Assembly: GCA_017411715.1 (NCBI GenBank)
Contig: JAFQPO010000001.1
Coordinates: forward strand, 89,981-153,980
Direction: 5' to 3'
Source of the DNA: Bacilli bacterium
Lineage (GTDB): Bacteria > Bacillota_I > Bacilli_A > ML615J-28 > CAG-313
DNA length: 64,000 nucleotides
Shown one piece after another: positions 46,925-57,022 of the stretch. Made by a program: the position numbers and the translations under genes. The notes below the pieces were generated by a model. It ran no database searches. It saw nothing but the letters and a program-made list of their open reading frames with translations, and was not told the DNA's origin. Position 1 is the stretch's first letter. Each line of letters begins with the position of its first letter.

Positions 46925-48703
46925 TTATTTGATAATTGATGTAATTACTCTAACAATATCATTGTAAGTAACAATAACGAATAATGCCATTAATAGAATA
47001 AAGCCAATACTGTGAATCATATTTTCAACTTTTGGACTTGCTTTACGGCGTGTTATTGCTTCATACGCAATAAAGGCCAATCTTCCTCCATCAAGAGCAG
47101 GAAGTGGTAGTAAATTCATTACTGCGATATTAGCACTTAATAATCCCATCCAAGAAAGTACAGTTGTAAATCCATTATTTACCACTGTAACAGTCGCAGA
47201 TGCGATTCCGACAAAGCCAGATAAATCTTTAATTCCTACTGATTTATTAAAAATTAGAAGACCTAAAGTTTCAAATACTGTTGCGCATGATTTATATGTT
47301 TCAACAAAAGGCATATAAAGTAATTTAACAAATGAGAATTCATAAGTTAAAGATTTACCAATATATATTTGTGCCGCATTAATGCCTTGAGACTCAAAAG
47401 CAGCACGGTCATATCTACTTGTAACAGTATATGTATAAGTTTTATCTCCTTCAGAAGGACGGCGAACTGTTACTGTATATTCTTGTTTATCAGCAGTTGA
47501 GTCACTGTAGAAGAATTCTAATATATCAGTAATAGGTGCTGTATGGAAGGTATCCTTACTAAAATACTTAACAGTATTTTGATCAGCTATTTCAATTGAA
47601 TATAAAATATCACCTTGTTGGAAACCACTTTTTTCAAAAAGTGAGCCTTCAGTTGGAGCACTAATCATATATTGATTTTTTTCTGGATTATTTATTAATA
47701 CAAGTTCAAGTGTATTAATTACAATGTAAGGATTTACCTTAACACGATTGATATCACCAGCTTGGTTCTTATATGTAACATAAATTACTTCATCATAAAA
47801 TTGTGGACGAATACCATTTTCAGTAGACATTTTACGTAACACATCAGTAATTTGACTTTGTTTTGTATAATATAAGGAAGGATCTACTTCTTCATCATAA
47901 GCACTGATATATAAGATTTCATCACCATCAACTAAACCAGCTTCATAAAGTGGAGAATACCCTTCTGTTAAGCCATGAACTTTTGTTCCGCTTGTAACAG
48001 GATATCCTTGTACTAACCCTAGAATAAAGAAAACAACTAATGCTAATACAATATTCATAAATGGTCCAGCTACAACTGATAAGAAACGTTCTTTTAAACC
48101 TTTGTTACTAAATAAACGGTCATACGGTGCAATTTGATATTTTTCTTTATTTGAAAATTCAATCATTGCATCTTTCGCAACAGTCAATCTTAGTTTTTCA
48201 CCAAGTTCTAAATTTTCAACACGCTTTTTATCAGCATATTCATGATGACTTAAAAGTTCTATTTCAATAAATAATTCATCATCTTTTCCTTCAGCTGTTC
48301 CTACTAAATCATGGTCTCCGATATAATAAGTAGCAAGTTCAGGATAAGATTGATTTTTTTCTTTTCCTTGTGGAATAATTCTAACAACTTTTCCATCTTT
48401 TAAAATCAGTTTACATGTTTCAATTCCTTTAAGTGGATCTTGATCCACTTCTTCCCCTGCCATTGAAACAAATCCACCAATTGGTATCATTCTAATCGAA
48501 TAAACTGTTTCACCAATTTTCTTAGAAAATAAAACAGGTCCCATTCCAATTGCGAATTCATAACATAAAATTCCTGCTCTTTTAGCAAAGAAAAAATGTC
48601 CTCCTTCATGAATTAAAACGATAATTCCAAGTAATAAAATAAATACTACTACTCCAAGAGCAACACTTGAAATGGTTTGAAAATTAATCGCAAGTAGATT
48701 CAT
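46925..48703 (-). CDS. rseP: Site-2 membrane metalloprotease RseP (RIP family)
   Basis: 592 residues from the ATG at 48703, which has AAGGGGG five bases upstream (the TTG at 48721 is unlikely). Zinc motif HEGGHFFFAKRAGI (HExxH) is near the N-terminus and LLPLPALDGGRLAF near the C-terminus, with four hydrophobic helices. The family is usually 420-450 residues. The extra 150 or so lie between the two motifs, around a split PDZ region (residues about 90-390). It cleaves membrane proteins within the bilayer, for example anti-sigma factors. Between dxr and proS, the usual neighbours. Confidence 0.93.
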   Translation of the reverse strand: MNLLAINFQTISSVALGVVVFILLLGIIVLIHEGGHFFFAKRAGILCYEFAIGMGPVLFSKKIGETVYSIRMIPIGGFVSMAGEEVDQDPLKGIETCKLILKDGKVVRIIPQGKEKNQSYPELATYYIGDHDLVGTAEGKDDELFIEIELLSHHEYADKKRVENLELGEKLRLTVAKDAMIEFSNKEKYQIAPYDRLFSNKGLKERFLSVVAGPFMNIVLALVVFFILGLVQGYPVTSGTKVHGLTEGYSPLYEAGLVDGDEILYISAYDEEVDPSLYYTKQSQITDVLRKMSTENGIRPQFYDEVIYVTYKNQAGDINRVKVNPYIVINTLELVLINNPEKNQYMISAPTEGSLFEKSGFQQGDILYSIEIADQNTVKYFSKDTFHTAPITDILEFFYSDSTADKQEYTVTVRRPSEGDKTYTYTVTSRYDRAAFESQGINAAQIYIGKSLTYEFSFVKLLYMPFVETYKSCATVFETLGLLIFNKSVGIKDLSGFVGIASATVTVVNNGFTTVLSWMGLLSANIAVMNLLPLPALDGGRLAFIAYEAITRRKASPKVENMIHSIGFILLMALFVIVTYNDIVRVITSIIK

Positions 48704-49847
48704 ATTTTCCCCCTTCTTCAATCATTTGTTTAACTTTATTTGTGACAAGAATTAAATTATCAATTGTTAACTCTAAACCTTTTGATAATTCTTCCGTCTT
48801 TTCTAAACACTCATTTATAATACTTTCAATTTTATCAAAAGTAATTTTGCCATTTAAAAATAGATTAACAGCTACTTCGTTACTAGCATTTAAAACACAA
48901 GGATAAAATCCTTTTTTATTAAATGCCATTACTGCAGTATCAACTAAACTAAATCTTTCTTTATCAAACGGATAAAAATGAAGTGTTCCTATTTTATCAA
49001 GTTCCAATTCTTTGCTTAGATAATTATCATAAAGATTTGGATAATTGATAGCATAATTAATTGGTATACGCATGTCACTAACTGATAATTGAGCGTGCAT
49101 ACTTTTATCATTAAAAGATACTAAAGAATGAACAATACTTTCAGGATGAATTAAGATCTTAACTTTATCAGGTGTTACATTAAACAAATGACAAGCTTCA
49201 ATAACCTCAAATCCTTTATTCATCATTGTAGCACTATCAATGGTGATTTTAGCTCCCATTGACCAACTAGGATGTTTTAAAGCATCAGCAACTGAAACAT
49301 TCTTTAACTCTTCTTTTGATAAATGAAATAATGCACCACCACTAGCTGTTAGAACCAAACCATCAATTTGACTTGTTTGTTTCCCATTAATAACTTGAGC
49401 GATTGCACAATGTTCACTATCAATAGGAATAATTCTAACATTTTTCTCTTTAGCAAGTGATGTAAGTATTTCACCTGCAACCACTAATGATTCTTTATTA
49501 GCCAGTAATAAATCACGTCCTTTATTTAGACATGTATAACTTGGTTTTAATCCACTTGAGCCAACAAGAGCATTAATAACAATAATATCATCCCCATTAA
49601 TTTCAGTGATATCACAAATATTATTAGTTATTTTTATATAAGGATACTTTTTAGAAATAACATCGTGATATTTTTCTAGCGGAGAAGCTACCATTTGTGG
49701 TCGATATTTTTCAATTATATTTAAAGCTAGTTCAATGTTATTATAAAATGAAAATGCGACAAGTGATAATTCACTATTTACATCTATCACTTCTAATACT
49801 TGTTTACCAATCGAACCAGTTGCTCCTAATAAACTTATTCTTTTCAT
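48684..49847 (-). CDS. dxr: 1-deoxy-D-xylulose 5-phosphate reductoisomerase
   Basis: 387 residues. NADPH-binding GATGSIGKQ at the N-terminus, metal and substrate site IPIDSEHCA, then LTASGGALF and SWSMGAKITIDSATMMNKG. It makes methylerythritol phosphate, the first committed step of the non-mevalonate isoprenoid pathway that feeds UppS. One base after cdsA. Confidence 0.97.
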   Translation of the reverse strand: MKRISLLGATGSIGKQVLEVIDVNSELSLVAFSFYNNIELALNIIEKYRPQMVASPLEKYHDVISKKYPYIKITNNICDITEINGDDIIVINALVGSSGLKPSYTCLNKGRDLLLANKESLVVAGEILTSLAKEKNVRIIPIDSEHCAIAQVINGKQTSQIDGLVLTASGGALFHLSKEELKNVSVADALKHPSWSMGAKITIDSATMMNKGFEVIEACHLFNVTPDKVKILIHPESIVHSLVSFNDKSMHAQLSVSDMRIPINYAINYPNLYDNYLSKELELDKIGTLHFYPFDKERFSLVDTAVMAFNKKGFYPCVLNASNEVAVNLFLNGKITFDKIESIINECLEKTEELSKGLELTIDNLILVTNKVKQMIEEGGKYESTCD

Positions 49848-49848
49848 C

Positions 49849-50730
49849 TTAAGCTCCTAATAGAACAATCATTAAGAAGATGAATGCGCCAACAAAAGTT
49901 AGACTATCAAAGCGATCCATTACTCCACCATGACCTGGGAAAATGTTACCATAATCTTTAATACCATAACCTCTTTTTAGTTTTGACGCATATAAATCAC
50001 CACATTGGCCTAAGATTGATAAAACCAAACTTATTAAGAAAATAATTAATATTTGATATCCTAATAGCAATTCACTGATAACCGCAAATCCACTAAATCC
50101 TAATAAATTAGTCGCAAGGAAATAAAAACCACACCCACTGACTGTTCCGATAATAGTTCCGCTAATGGCTCCTTCCCAAGATTTCTTTGGGCTAATAGTT
50201 GGACACATTTTATGTTTACCAAATTTAATACCAAAGAAATAAGCTGCCATATCAGTCACTGTGGCGATTATAACTCCATATACTAACATATAAAATCCAG
50301 TGTCAAAAATAGATTCTCTAATGTTACTAAATAAATTAGTCGCAAACATAAATCTAACAAGAATTGCTGAATTTAATAAAATGCCAGTGTAAAAATAAGA
50401 AATAATAACTTGTTTACCAGCTAATTTTTTATTTTCACAATAAAGATATGCCATTAAGATATTTAATAGTATAAAAAAGCAAATTATAAAAAGTAAAAAT
50501 TGACTTAATCCACTAACATAAGCAACAAATAAAGTTGCTGCATTAGTTAAAGGTAATAAAAATTTTAAAAATTCTAAATCTTTGTTTTTTAAACTAAACA
50601 TTTTTAAAACTTCATATCCGCCAACAAAGGTTAGAAATAAGCCAACTAATAAGAAAGGCCATGATCCTAACACTAAAAGTGGTATTAATACAAGTCCTAA
50701 AACAATACCTGTAATAATTCTTTTTAACAC
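49849..50730 (-). CDS. cdsA: Phosphatidate cytidylyltransferase
   Basis: 293 residues with about eight membrane helices. The CDP-diglyceride synthetase signature is intact near the C-terminus: ASKLKRGYGIKDYGN, FPGHGGVMDRFD. Makes CDP-diacylglycerol for phospholipids. The start overlaps the uppS stop by one base. Confidence 0.96.
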   Translation of the reverse strand: MLKRIITGIVLGLVLIPLLVLGSWPFLLVGLFLTFVGGYEVLKMFSLKNKDLEFLKFLLPLTNAATLFVAYVSGLSQFLLFIICFFILLNILMAYLYCENKKLAGKQVIISYFYTGILLNSAILVRFMFATNLFSNIRESIFDTGFYMLVYGVIIATVTDMAAYFFGIKFGKHKMCPTISPKKSWEGAISGTIIGTVSGCGFYFLATNLLGFSGFAVISELLLGYQILIIFLISLVLSILGQCGDLYASKLKRGYGIKDYGNIFPGHGGVMDRFDSLTFVGAFIFLMIVLLGA

Positions 50731-51449
50731 TAAGCATGCTCCTTTCCAAATCTTCTTTCACGCAAACTATAATTAACTAAAGCTTTATGGAATTCTTCCA
50801 CTGAAAAATCTGGCCAATAAGTAGTTGTAAAATATAATTCACTATAAGAAATTTGCCATAATAAATAATTACTTAATCGTTGTTCTCCACTTGTTCTAAT
50901 AACTAAATCAACTGGAGGACATTTACTTGTATATAAGTTCTGTGTAATCAAGTCTTTATCAATTTGATTAATATCAAGTTTTTTATGTTCTACTAAAGCA
51001 GCTATTTTTTTAACCGCATTAGTAATTTCTTCTTGACTACCATAATTGAAAGCTAAATTAAATTCTAATTCACTTTCAAATTTCATCTCATTAATTTGAT
51101 TAATTAATTCAATTAATCTAGGTGAAAGATTTGTTTTTTCACCAATAATATTTAAATGATATTTTGAATCATTAGGTGCTTTTTTTAAATATTCTAAGAA
51201 GTATTCTTCAGCCTTATACATTAAATAATCTACTTCATACTTTTCACGCTTAAAATTATCAGTACTAAAAGCATAAGCAGTTAAACACTTAATTCCTAAG
51301 TTTCTGGCTTCTTTTACTATTTCAGCTAATGTTTTGATTCCTTCTTCATGACCTTTAGTACGTGGAAGATCTCTTTGTAATGCCCAACGGCCATTGCCAT
51401 CTAAAATTAATGCTACATGTTGAGGGATTTTTGTAATCATTTCTTTCAT
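50730..51449 (-). CDS. uppS: Undecaprenyl diphosphate synthase
   Basis: 239 residues. Catalytic aspartate in LILDGNGRWA, then RTKGHEEG, FSTDNFKR and RTSGEQRLSNYLLWQ with ELYF, as in cis-prenyltransferases. Builds the C55 lipid carrier of peptidoglycan synthesis. The ATG is two bases after the stop of the TIR-like/LRR gene, and its GGGG ribosome site is inside that gene, so expression is coupled. Confidence 0.96.
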   Translation of the reverse strand: MKEMITKIPQHVALILDGNGRWALQRDLPRTKGHEEGIKTLAEIVKEARNLGIKCLTAYAFSTDNFKREKYEVDYLMYKAEEYFLEYLKKAPNDSKYHLNIIGEKTNLSPRLIELINQINEMKFESELEFNLAFNYGSQEEITNAVKKIAALVEHKKLDINQIDKDLITQNLYTSKCPPVDLVIRTSGEQRLSNYLLWQISYSELYFTTTYWPDFSVEEFHKALVNYSLRERRFGKEHA

Positions 51450-51451
51450 TA

Positions 51452-53548
51452 TTATTCCCCACTTTTTAAATGGTGCATTTTTTCTTCCCAGTTTTCACCG
51501 AATAAATCACGATAAGAAATACCTGCTTTAGTACCATATACAACTTCAATATTAGTAGAATCTTTAAAAGATTCACTTCCACTTTCACCGACTCTTTGAA
51601 GTGAAGCAGGAAGAATAACTTCTTTTAAGTTTTCACAATTTGCGAAAGCTTCATTACCAATTTTAACTACTCCATTATTAAATGTTATAGTTTCAATTTT
51701 ATTATTTTTATAGAACGCTCTATCCGCAACACGATAGACTTTTTTATTGCCTATTTTTGTAGGAATCACAATATTTTTATCATTACCACCAGTTATGATA
51801 ACACGATTAAAAATATAATAGTAATTGATATCATTATTAATAATCTTATATGATACTTCTTTTACAATGAATCCTGCACTAATAATACTACAAGAAATTA
51901 GTAAAATATTAGCAAACACTTTTAGTTTTTTTGCGTAAGTTCCAAGAATTAATCTTGATGCTTGATTAGCTGGAAGTGAAGTCTTAATTTTATGATAATA
52001 CTTACGAACATCTACTTCATTTCTCAAGCCGATTGGCAATTTTTCACTATTATATGCTAAGACATATTGTCGTAAAGCAAATGAAAAAGTTGTTCCAAAT
52101 ATTAAAACAAATATTATAACACTCACAACACTTCCAAGTGATAGTGTTATAAAAGATAGAATATTTACTAATAAAACAATTCCAAAGTCCCTTATTAGTC
52201 GATTACGTCTATGACGATACTCTTCTTTTTGATATTTAACCAATTCTTCTTCGTACTTACTATCAACTTCATCAAGAATTTGTAACTTATCAAGAGCATT
52301 AATCATATAATCATATAATTTTTTCTTAATTACTCTTGGTGAACTTTTATATGTCATTTGATAGTAATAATCAAGTCTTGGATCAATCAGTTTTTTATCT
52401 AATTGACTAGCACCTTGAATCTTATTTTTAACTAAATATAAATTCCACCATACTGCGTAATTTACATCATCATCGCCCACTAAAATATTTAAAGCACCTT
52501 TTGCTTCTTCAAAATTACCCTTTTCAATAACTGCAGTTATTTCATCAAGTTTAAAGGCATTTTCTAAAATTTCTTGATCTTTATATTTTAAATATTTTAG
52601 ATTGCGATCTAACATAACCCCAAGCACAGATAAATACTTATGGTCACGTGTATTAACAATCATCTCTTTATTAATTCCTAATTCTTTTTCATCTACAACA
52701 TTTGGATCAAGATCAGTCATAACTATAAAGCGATTACTAATTGTTTCTTTTAACTCTGGATGCCTTAAATATCTCATCCAAGTATTTCTAAATAAATTAT
52801 TTGAAAAATGTTTCAAAGAAGATGACACTACAATCATCATTGAAGATGATTCAATTGCCGCGAAAAGATTTTTTTCAAGTTCTGCTCTTTTATTTATATC
52901 GAATAAATCGCTAGTAATAAATGTTTTACATTTTCTTGAATCAAGTACTTTTTTAACATCTTCAACAATTTTCAAATCTTTTATCTTACTAGGATTATCA
53001 TCACTATCATCAACATATAAACAAACATCGACTGGTTCAAAATTATATAAAGCGCTATATGATAGTTTTAAATAATCTTCAATTTGTTGTGCTTCTTTTT
53101 TAATGATTGTTTGAATACTAAGAGAAGCACATTCTAATGCTTTTTTATAGTTTGGATTAGTATAAATACTATCCATAGAAGCTCGATAACATACAACTTC
53201 ATTTTCTAAATGATCATTTAGTTGATACATTACACCATATTGAGATAACACTTTACACCAGTAAGGATAAAAATCATTAATATTATTTTGTTCATTAGCT
53301 TTAGCAACTTTATCATAAATGTTATATGCACGATGAAATTGATAATCGAGTTGTAATAAACATGCACGATTTAGTTTTTCTAAAATATTTAATTTAATAT
53401 TATCATCTAAATCTTCTTTGTAAAGAAAGCTTGGTAGTGGGATTAAGCTATTACATTCTTCACATGTTGCGATTTGTTGATTATTTCCTTTAATGATTTG
53501 TCCACCACATTTAGGACAAGTTAGAATAAAGGTAGTTTCTTTTTCCAC
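51452..53548 (-). CDS. Zinc ribbon - TIR-like - transmembrane - LRR_5 protein
   Basis: 698 residues from a GTG with GAGGAGG nearby. Order: zinc ribbon with Cys11, Cys14, Cys29, Cys32 (CPKCGG, CEEC); a helical region; a TIR-like domain at about 180-290 (VDVCLYVDDSDD, EDVKKVLDSRKCKTFITSDL, AAIESSSMMIVVSSSLKHFSN); another helical region; two membrane helices at about 455-500, one at about 555-575; and a BspA-type leucine-rich repeat (RVADRAFYKNNKIETITF, IGNEAFANCENLKEV) at the end. The glutamate of NAD-cleaving TIR domains is not evident. It heads the uppS unit, just after the frr terminator. Function unknown. Confidence 0.75.
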   Translation of the reverse strand: MEKETTFILTCPKCGGQIIKGNNQQIATCEECNSLIPLPSFLYKEDLDDNIKLNILEKLNRACLLQLDYQFHRAYNIYDKVAKANEQNNINDFYPYWCKVLSQYGVMYQLNDHLENEVVCYRASMDSIYTNPNYKKALECASLSIQTIIKKEAQQIEDYLKLSYSALYNFEPVDVCLYVDDSDDNPSKIKDLKIVEDVKKVLDSRKCKTFITSDLFDINKRAELEKNLFAAIESSSMMIVVSSSLKHFSNNLFRNTWMRYLRHPELKETISNRFIVMTDLDPNVVDEKELGINKEMIVNTRDHKYLSVLGVMLDRNLKYLKYKDQEILENAFKLDEITAVIEKGNFEEAKGALNILVGDDDVNYAVWWNLYLVKNKIQGASQLDKKLIDPRLDYYYQMTYKSSPRVIKKKLYDYMINALDKLQILDEVDSKYEEELVKYQKEEYRHRRNRLIRDFGIVLLVNILSFITLSLGSVVSVIIFVLIFGTTFSFALRQYVLAYNSEKLPIGLRNEVDVRKYYHKIKTSLPANQASRLILGTYAKKLKVFANILLISCSIISAGFIVKEVSYKIINNDINYYYIFNRVIITGGNDKNIVIPTKIGNKKVYRVADRAFYKNNKIETITFNNGVVKIGNEAFANCENLKEVILPASLQRVGESGSESFKDSTNIEVVYGTKAGISYRDLFGENWEEKMHHLKSGE

Positions 53549-53569
53549 TTACCTCACCTCCTCAATTCT

Positions 53570-53608
53570 TATAAATTAAAACAAGCGTTGCTAAATCACA
53601 ACGCTTGT
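53570..53608 (-). terminator. Terminator of rpsB-tsf-pyrH-frr
   Basis: ACAAGCGTTG (53581-53590) and CAACGCTTGT (53599-53608), eight-base loop, followed by UUUUAAUUU on the minus strand. Confidence 0.8.
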
Positions 53609-53623
53609 AACAATCCTTTGCTA

Positions 53624-54181
53624 TTAAAATGTCATGATAGCTTGTTCTTTTTCTTTAGCAAGAGCATCAATGTTAGTAATATATTTATCAGTTAATTTTT
53701 GTACATCATCTGAATGTTTACGTAATTGATCTTCAGAAATTAAGCTGTCCTTTTCCATTTTCTTAAGTTGTTCAATACCATCACGGCGGATGTTACGAAT
53801 AGCAACTTTATTTTCTTCACTGATTTTCTTAACTTGCTTAACTAATTCTTTACGTGTAGCTTCAGTTAGTGGAGGTACAGCGATACGAATTGTTTCACCA
53901 TCATTACTTGGGTTAAACCCTAAATCAGCAGTTAAAATGGCTTTTTCGATAGCTTTTAAAACAGATTTGTCAAATGGTTTTATAGCAATAGTTTGCGGAT
54001 CAGGGGTTGAAATACTTGCAAGATGATTTAATGCCATAGGGCTTCCATAATATTCAACAGTTACGCCATTTAAAATACTAGGGTTAGCTTTACCTGTACG
54101 TACAGTTGAGAAGTCTTTTTTAATAGATTCGATTGTTTTTAACATCTTATCTTCACATTGTTTAATTGTTTGTGTAGGCAT
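53624..54181 (-). CDS. frr: Ribosome recycling factor
   Basis: 185 residues, exact family length. Typical RTGKANPSIL, PLTEATRKELVKQ and VAIRNIRRDGIEQLKKMEKD segments. Splits post-termination ribosomes with EF-G. Follows pyrH by 24 bases, and a terminator follows it. Confidence 0.98.
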   Translation of the reverse strand: MPTQTIKQCEDKMLKTIESIKKDFSTVRTGKANPSILNGVTVEYYGSPMALNHLASISTPDPQTIAIKPFDKSVLKAIEKAILTADLGFNPSNDGETIRIAVPPLTEATRKELVKQVKKISEENKVAIRNIRRDGIEQLKKMEKDSLISEDQLRKHSDDVQKLTDKYITNIDALAKEKEQAIMTF

Positions 54182-54205
54182 AATTTTCCTCCTCTTAAAT
54201 TTCCG

Positions 54206-54913
54206 TTATTTAGTTATTAAAGTCCCAATTTCATAATGATCAATTGATTCTTTAATGTTACCATCAACATTCATATCAAATACTAGAATGTTAATATTAT
54301 TTTCACTACATAATGTTGCGGCTGTAAGATCCATAACTTCTAAATGTTTTGCTAACATTTCATCATAAGTAAGTTTAGTGTATTTTTTAGCATTACAATT
54401 TTTACGTGGGTCACAGTCATATACACCATCAACACCATTTTTGGCCATTAGAATCATATCAGCTTTCATTTCAGCAGCTCTTAAAGCAGCTGTAGTATCT
54501 GTAGAGAAGAATGGACTACCAGTTCCTCCTGCGAAGATAACCACGATATTTTTATTCATATGTGATAAAGCTTTTCTTCTAATATAAGGTTCAGCCACAC
54601 TTGGTATTGAAATTGAAGACATTGTTCTTGTATCAATACCTAATGATTCAAGAGCATTTTGTAGTGCTAAAGAGTTTAAAATTGTTCCAAGCATTCCCAT
54701 ATAATCAGCACTAGCACGTTCCATACCATTTTCACTAGCATCACGGCCACGCCAAATATTACCTGCTCCAACAACAATTCCTATTTGAGTATTACCTGTA
54801 TCATATAGTTGTTTAATTTCACTAGCGATATGTTGAACACTTTTAGCATTGATACCAACACCAGTTCCACCTGATAGTGCTTCACCGCTAAGTTTTAGGA
54901 TAACTCTGCGCAT
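54206..54913 (-). CDS. pyrH: Uridylate kinase
   Basis: 235 residues. Amino-acid-kinase fold with KLSGEALSG at the N-terminus, GAGNIWRGR, FAGGTGSPFFSTDTTAALRA and MAKNGVDGVYDCDP, as in bacterial UMP kinase. Converts UMP to UDP. Between tsf and frr, the standard order. GGGTG site seven bases before the ATG. Confidence 0.97.
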   Translation of the reverse strand: MRRVILKLSGEALSGGTGVGINAKSVQHIASEIKQLYDTGNTQIGIVVGAGNIWRGRDASENGMERASADYMGMLGTILNSLALQNALESLGIDTRTMSSISIPSVAEPYIRRKALSHMNKNIVVIFAGGTGSPFFSTDTTAALRAAEMKADMILMAKNGVDGVYDCDPRKNCNAKKYTKLTYDEMLAKHLEVMDLTAATLCSENNINILVFDMNVDGNIKESIDHYEIGTLITK

Positions 54914-54949
54914 CTACTTCACCCTTTGCTATATTATTTTTTATATTTA

Positions 54950-55837
54950 TTATTGTTTGTTTGCAGCAGCATTAGCAGCAGCAGCTACTTCTGCAGCGAA
55001 ATCATCAACACGTTTTTCCATACCTTCACCAACTTCGTAACGAACGAATGTAACGATACTAGCATGTTTTTGATTTAAGAATTGTGCAACAGATTCATTT
55101 GAAGAACCTTTAACATATACTTGGTCAAGTAAGCAAATTTCTTTTAATTGTTTGTTAACTTTACCTTCAACGATTTTTGCAAGTGCAGCTTCTGGTTTAC
55201 CAGCAAGTTTTTCATCGTTTTTAGTTAATTCCATTTGAATGTGAGTTTCTTTTTCAATATAATCACCAGGAATATCTTCTTTAGAAATGTATAATGGACG
55301 TGAAGCAGTTACATGCATTGAAATATCTTTTGCAAGTTCAGCATCTCCACCTTCTAAAACAACTAAAGTAGCAATTTTACCACCCATGTGTTTGTAGAAA
55401 CCAAATACTTGTGCATCAGTTTTTTCAACTTTTTGTACGCGACGTAAGCTGATTTTTTCACCGATAGTAGCAGTAGCGTTAACAACTAATTCTTCAGCAC
55501 CAAGACCTAATACAGCTTCAGCGCTTTCGCATTTATTAGCAACACAAATTTCACCGATTTGATTCATTAATGTAATGAATTTTTCGTTTTTAGCAACGAA
55601 GTCAGTTTCTGAGTTTAATTCGTATAAGTAAGCATAGTTACCATCGAATGCAGCATCACATAAACCTTCAGCAGCGATACGGCTAGCTTTTTTAGCAGCT
55701 TTTGCGATACCTTTTTCACGTAACCAGTCGATAGCAGCTTGAACATCGCCATTGCATTCAACAAGGGCTTTTTTGCAGTCCATCATACCAGCGCCAGTTT
55801 TATCTCTTAATTCTTTAATTAAAGATGCATTAACCAT
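54950..55837 (-). CDS. tsf: Elongation factor Ts
   Basis: 295 residues. The N-terminal UBA-like domain and signature LRDKTGAGMMDCKKAL, then NSETDFVAKN, are intact. Recharges EF-Tu with GTP. Follows rpsB by 29 bases. Confidence 0.98.
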   Translation of the reverse strand: MVNASLIKELRDKTGAGMMDCKKALVECNGDVQAAIDWLREKGIAKAAKKASRIAAEGLCDAAFDGNYAYLYELNSETDFVAKNEKFITLMNQIGEICVANKCESAEAVLGLGAEELVVNATATIGEKISLRRVQKVEKTDAQVFGFYKHMGGKIATLVVLEGGDAELAKDISMHVTASRPLYISKEDIPGDYIEKETHIQMELTKNDEKLAGKPEAALAKIVEGKVNKQLKEICLLDQVYVKGSSNESVAQFLNQKHASIVTFVRYEVGEGMEKRVDDFAAEVAAAANAAANKQ

Positions 55838-55866
55838 TTTTAATATTCTCCTTTGTTATTTATATC

Positions 55867-56757
55867 TTATGCTTCTTGAGCATTTTCTTCTTGTGCAGCT
55901 TCAGCTTTTGGAGCTTCTTGTGCAGCTTCTGCAGGTTGTGCAGCTTCAGCTTTTGGAGCTTTTGGTTTAGGTTGACGAGGAGCTTTACCTTTTTGACCTT
56001 TACCTTTAGGAGCTCTAGTTTCTCTTGGAGCTTCTTCTACAACTTCTTCTTCTGGTAAAGTATATGGTTCAACTGCACCACCGTTACCTTCGATAACAGC
56101 GTTAGCCATAATACCAACGATTAAACGTACAGCACGTACACCATCATCGTTTGCAGGGATAACGTAATCAACGTCATCTGGATCACAGTTAGTATCAACT
56201 AAACCGAATACTGGGATATGTAATTTACGAGCTTCAGCAACTGCGTTATGTTCAGTTTTAGGGTCAACAACAAATACAGCACCTGGTAATTGTTGCATTT
56301 CTTTAATACCACCAAAGAATGCTTCTAAGCGAGCTTGTTCTTTTTTGATAGAGATAACTTCTTTTTTAGGTAACATTTCGAAAGTACCATCGTTAGCCAT
56401 TTCTTCATATTTATGAAGTTTAGCGATAGATTTACGTAATGTTTTGAAGTTAGTCATTGTACCACCTAACCAACGTTTATCAACGTAGTATTGTTCAGCA
56501 CGTGTAGCTTCTTCTTTAATAATGTCTTGAATTTGTTTTCTTGTTCCAACGAATAAAACTTTGTTATTGTTACGAACGATGTCTACCATAGCTGCATAAG
56601 CTTCTTCAATCTTATCAGCTGTTTTTTGAAGGTCAATGATGTATACACCATTTCTTTCTCCAAAAATATACTCTTTCATTTTAGGGTTCCAACGGCGAGT
56701 ATGATGACCGAAATGAACTCCTGCTTCTAGTAATTGTTTCATTGTAATTACTGCCAT
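55867..56757 (-). CDS. rpsB: 30S ribosomal protein S2 with low-complexity tail
   Basis: 296 residues. The core is standard S2 ([57 protein letters not shown]). The usual protein ends near residue 240; here a 55-residue Ala/Lys/Pro/Glu tail follows, including two copies of APKAEAAQ 15 residues apart. The DNA shows the same as a 45-base repeat. Strong AGGAG site. Confidence 0.97.
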   Translation of the reverse strand: MAVITMKQLLEAGVHFGHHTRRWNPKMKEYIFGERNGVYIIDLQKTADKIEEAYAAMVDIVRNNNKVLFVGTRKQIQDIIKEEATRAEQYYVDKRWLGGTMTNFKTLRKSIAKLHKYEEMANDGTFEMLPKKEVISIKKEQARLEAFFGGIKEMQQLPGAVFVVDPKTEHNAVAEARKLHIPVFGLVDTNCDPDDVDYVIPANDDGVRAVRLIVGIMANAVIEGNGGAVEPYTLPEEEVVEEAPRETRAPKGKGQKGKAPRQPKPKAPKAEAAQPAEAAQEAPKAEAAQEENAQEA

Positions 56758-56866
56758 AATTTTTTAAATCTCCTTTTTATTTTGTTTTTGGCCTCCAAAG
56801 CTATCAACGTATCCGCCACCTTACAACAGGACGAATTACTCCTTCTTTGTGTGTATTTTTTGCCGT
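56758..56866 (-). promoter_or_regulatory. rpsB leader, candidate structured RNA
   Basis: About 108 untranslated nucleotides between the promoter and rpsB, richer in G and C than its surroundings, with a small TTTGG-AGG-CCAAA hairpin. S2 often controls its own leader, but I could not match this to a known motif. Confidence 0.35.
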
Positions 56867-56871
56867 TTATT

Positions 56872-56900
56872 ATTATACCACTTTCTCCCAACTTTTTCAA
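56872..56900 (-). promoter_or_regulatory. Promoter of rpsB-tsf-pyrH-frr
   Basis: TTGAAA (56895-56900), 17 bases, TGG-TATAAT (56872-56877). Confidence 0.75.
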
Positions 56901-56919
56901 GTAAAAAATCTTATTTAAT

Positions 56920-56951
56920 TTAAAAAGAGAGAAGAAAATACTCTTCTCTCT
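56920..56951 (-). terminator. Terminator downstream of the decayed lipoprotein gene
   Basis: AGAGAGAAGA (56926-56935) pairs with TCTTCTCTCT (56942-56951). A TTTTTAAATT tract follows on the minus strand. It lies 72 bases past the pseudogene end; 57371-57466 holds nothing further that I can recognise. Confidence 0.7.
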
Positions 56952-57022
56952 CATACTTAAGCAAAAAGTAGTAATTTTTTTAAAAATACCAATCAATAAT
57001 AGTCCATAAATTAACTAAAATT

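Noticed and set aside
56748..56996. 82-aa minus-strand reading frame upstream of rpsB
   Set aside because: It spans the rpsB promoter and leader, overlaps the rpsB start, and its composition is not protein-like.
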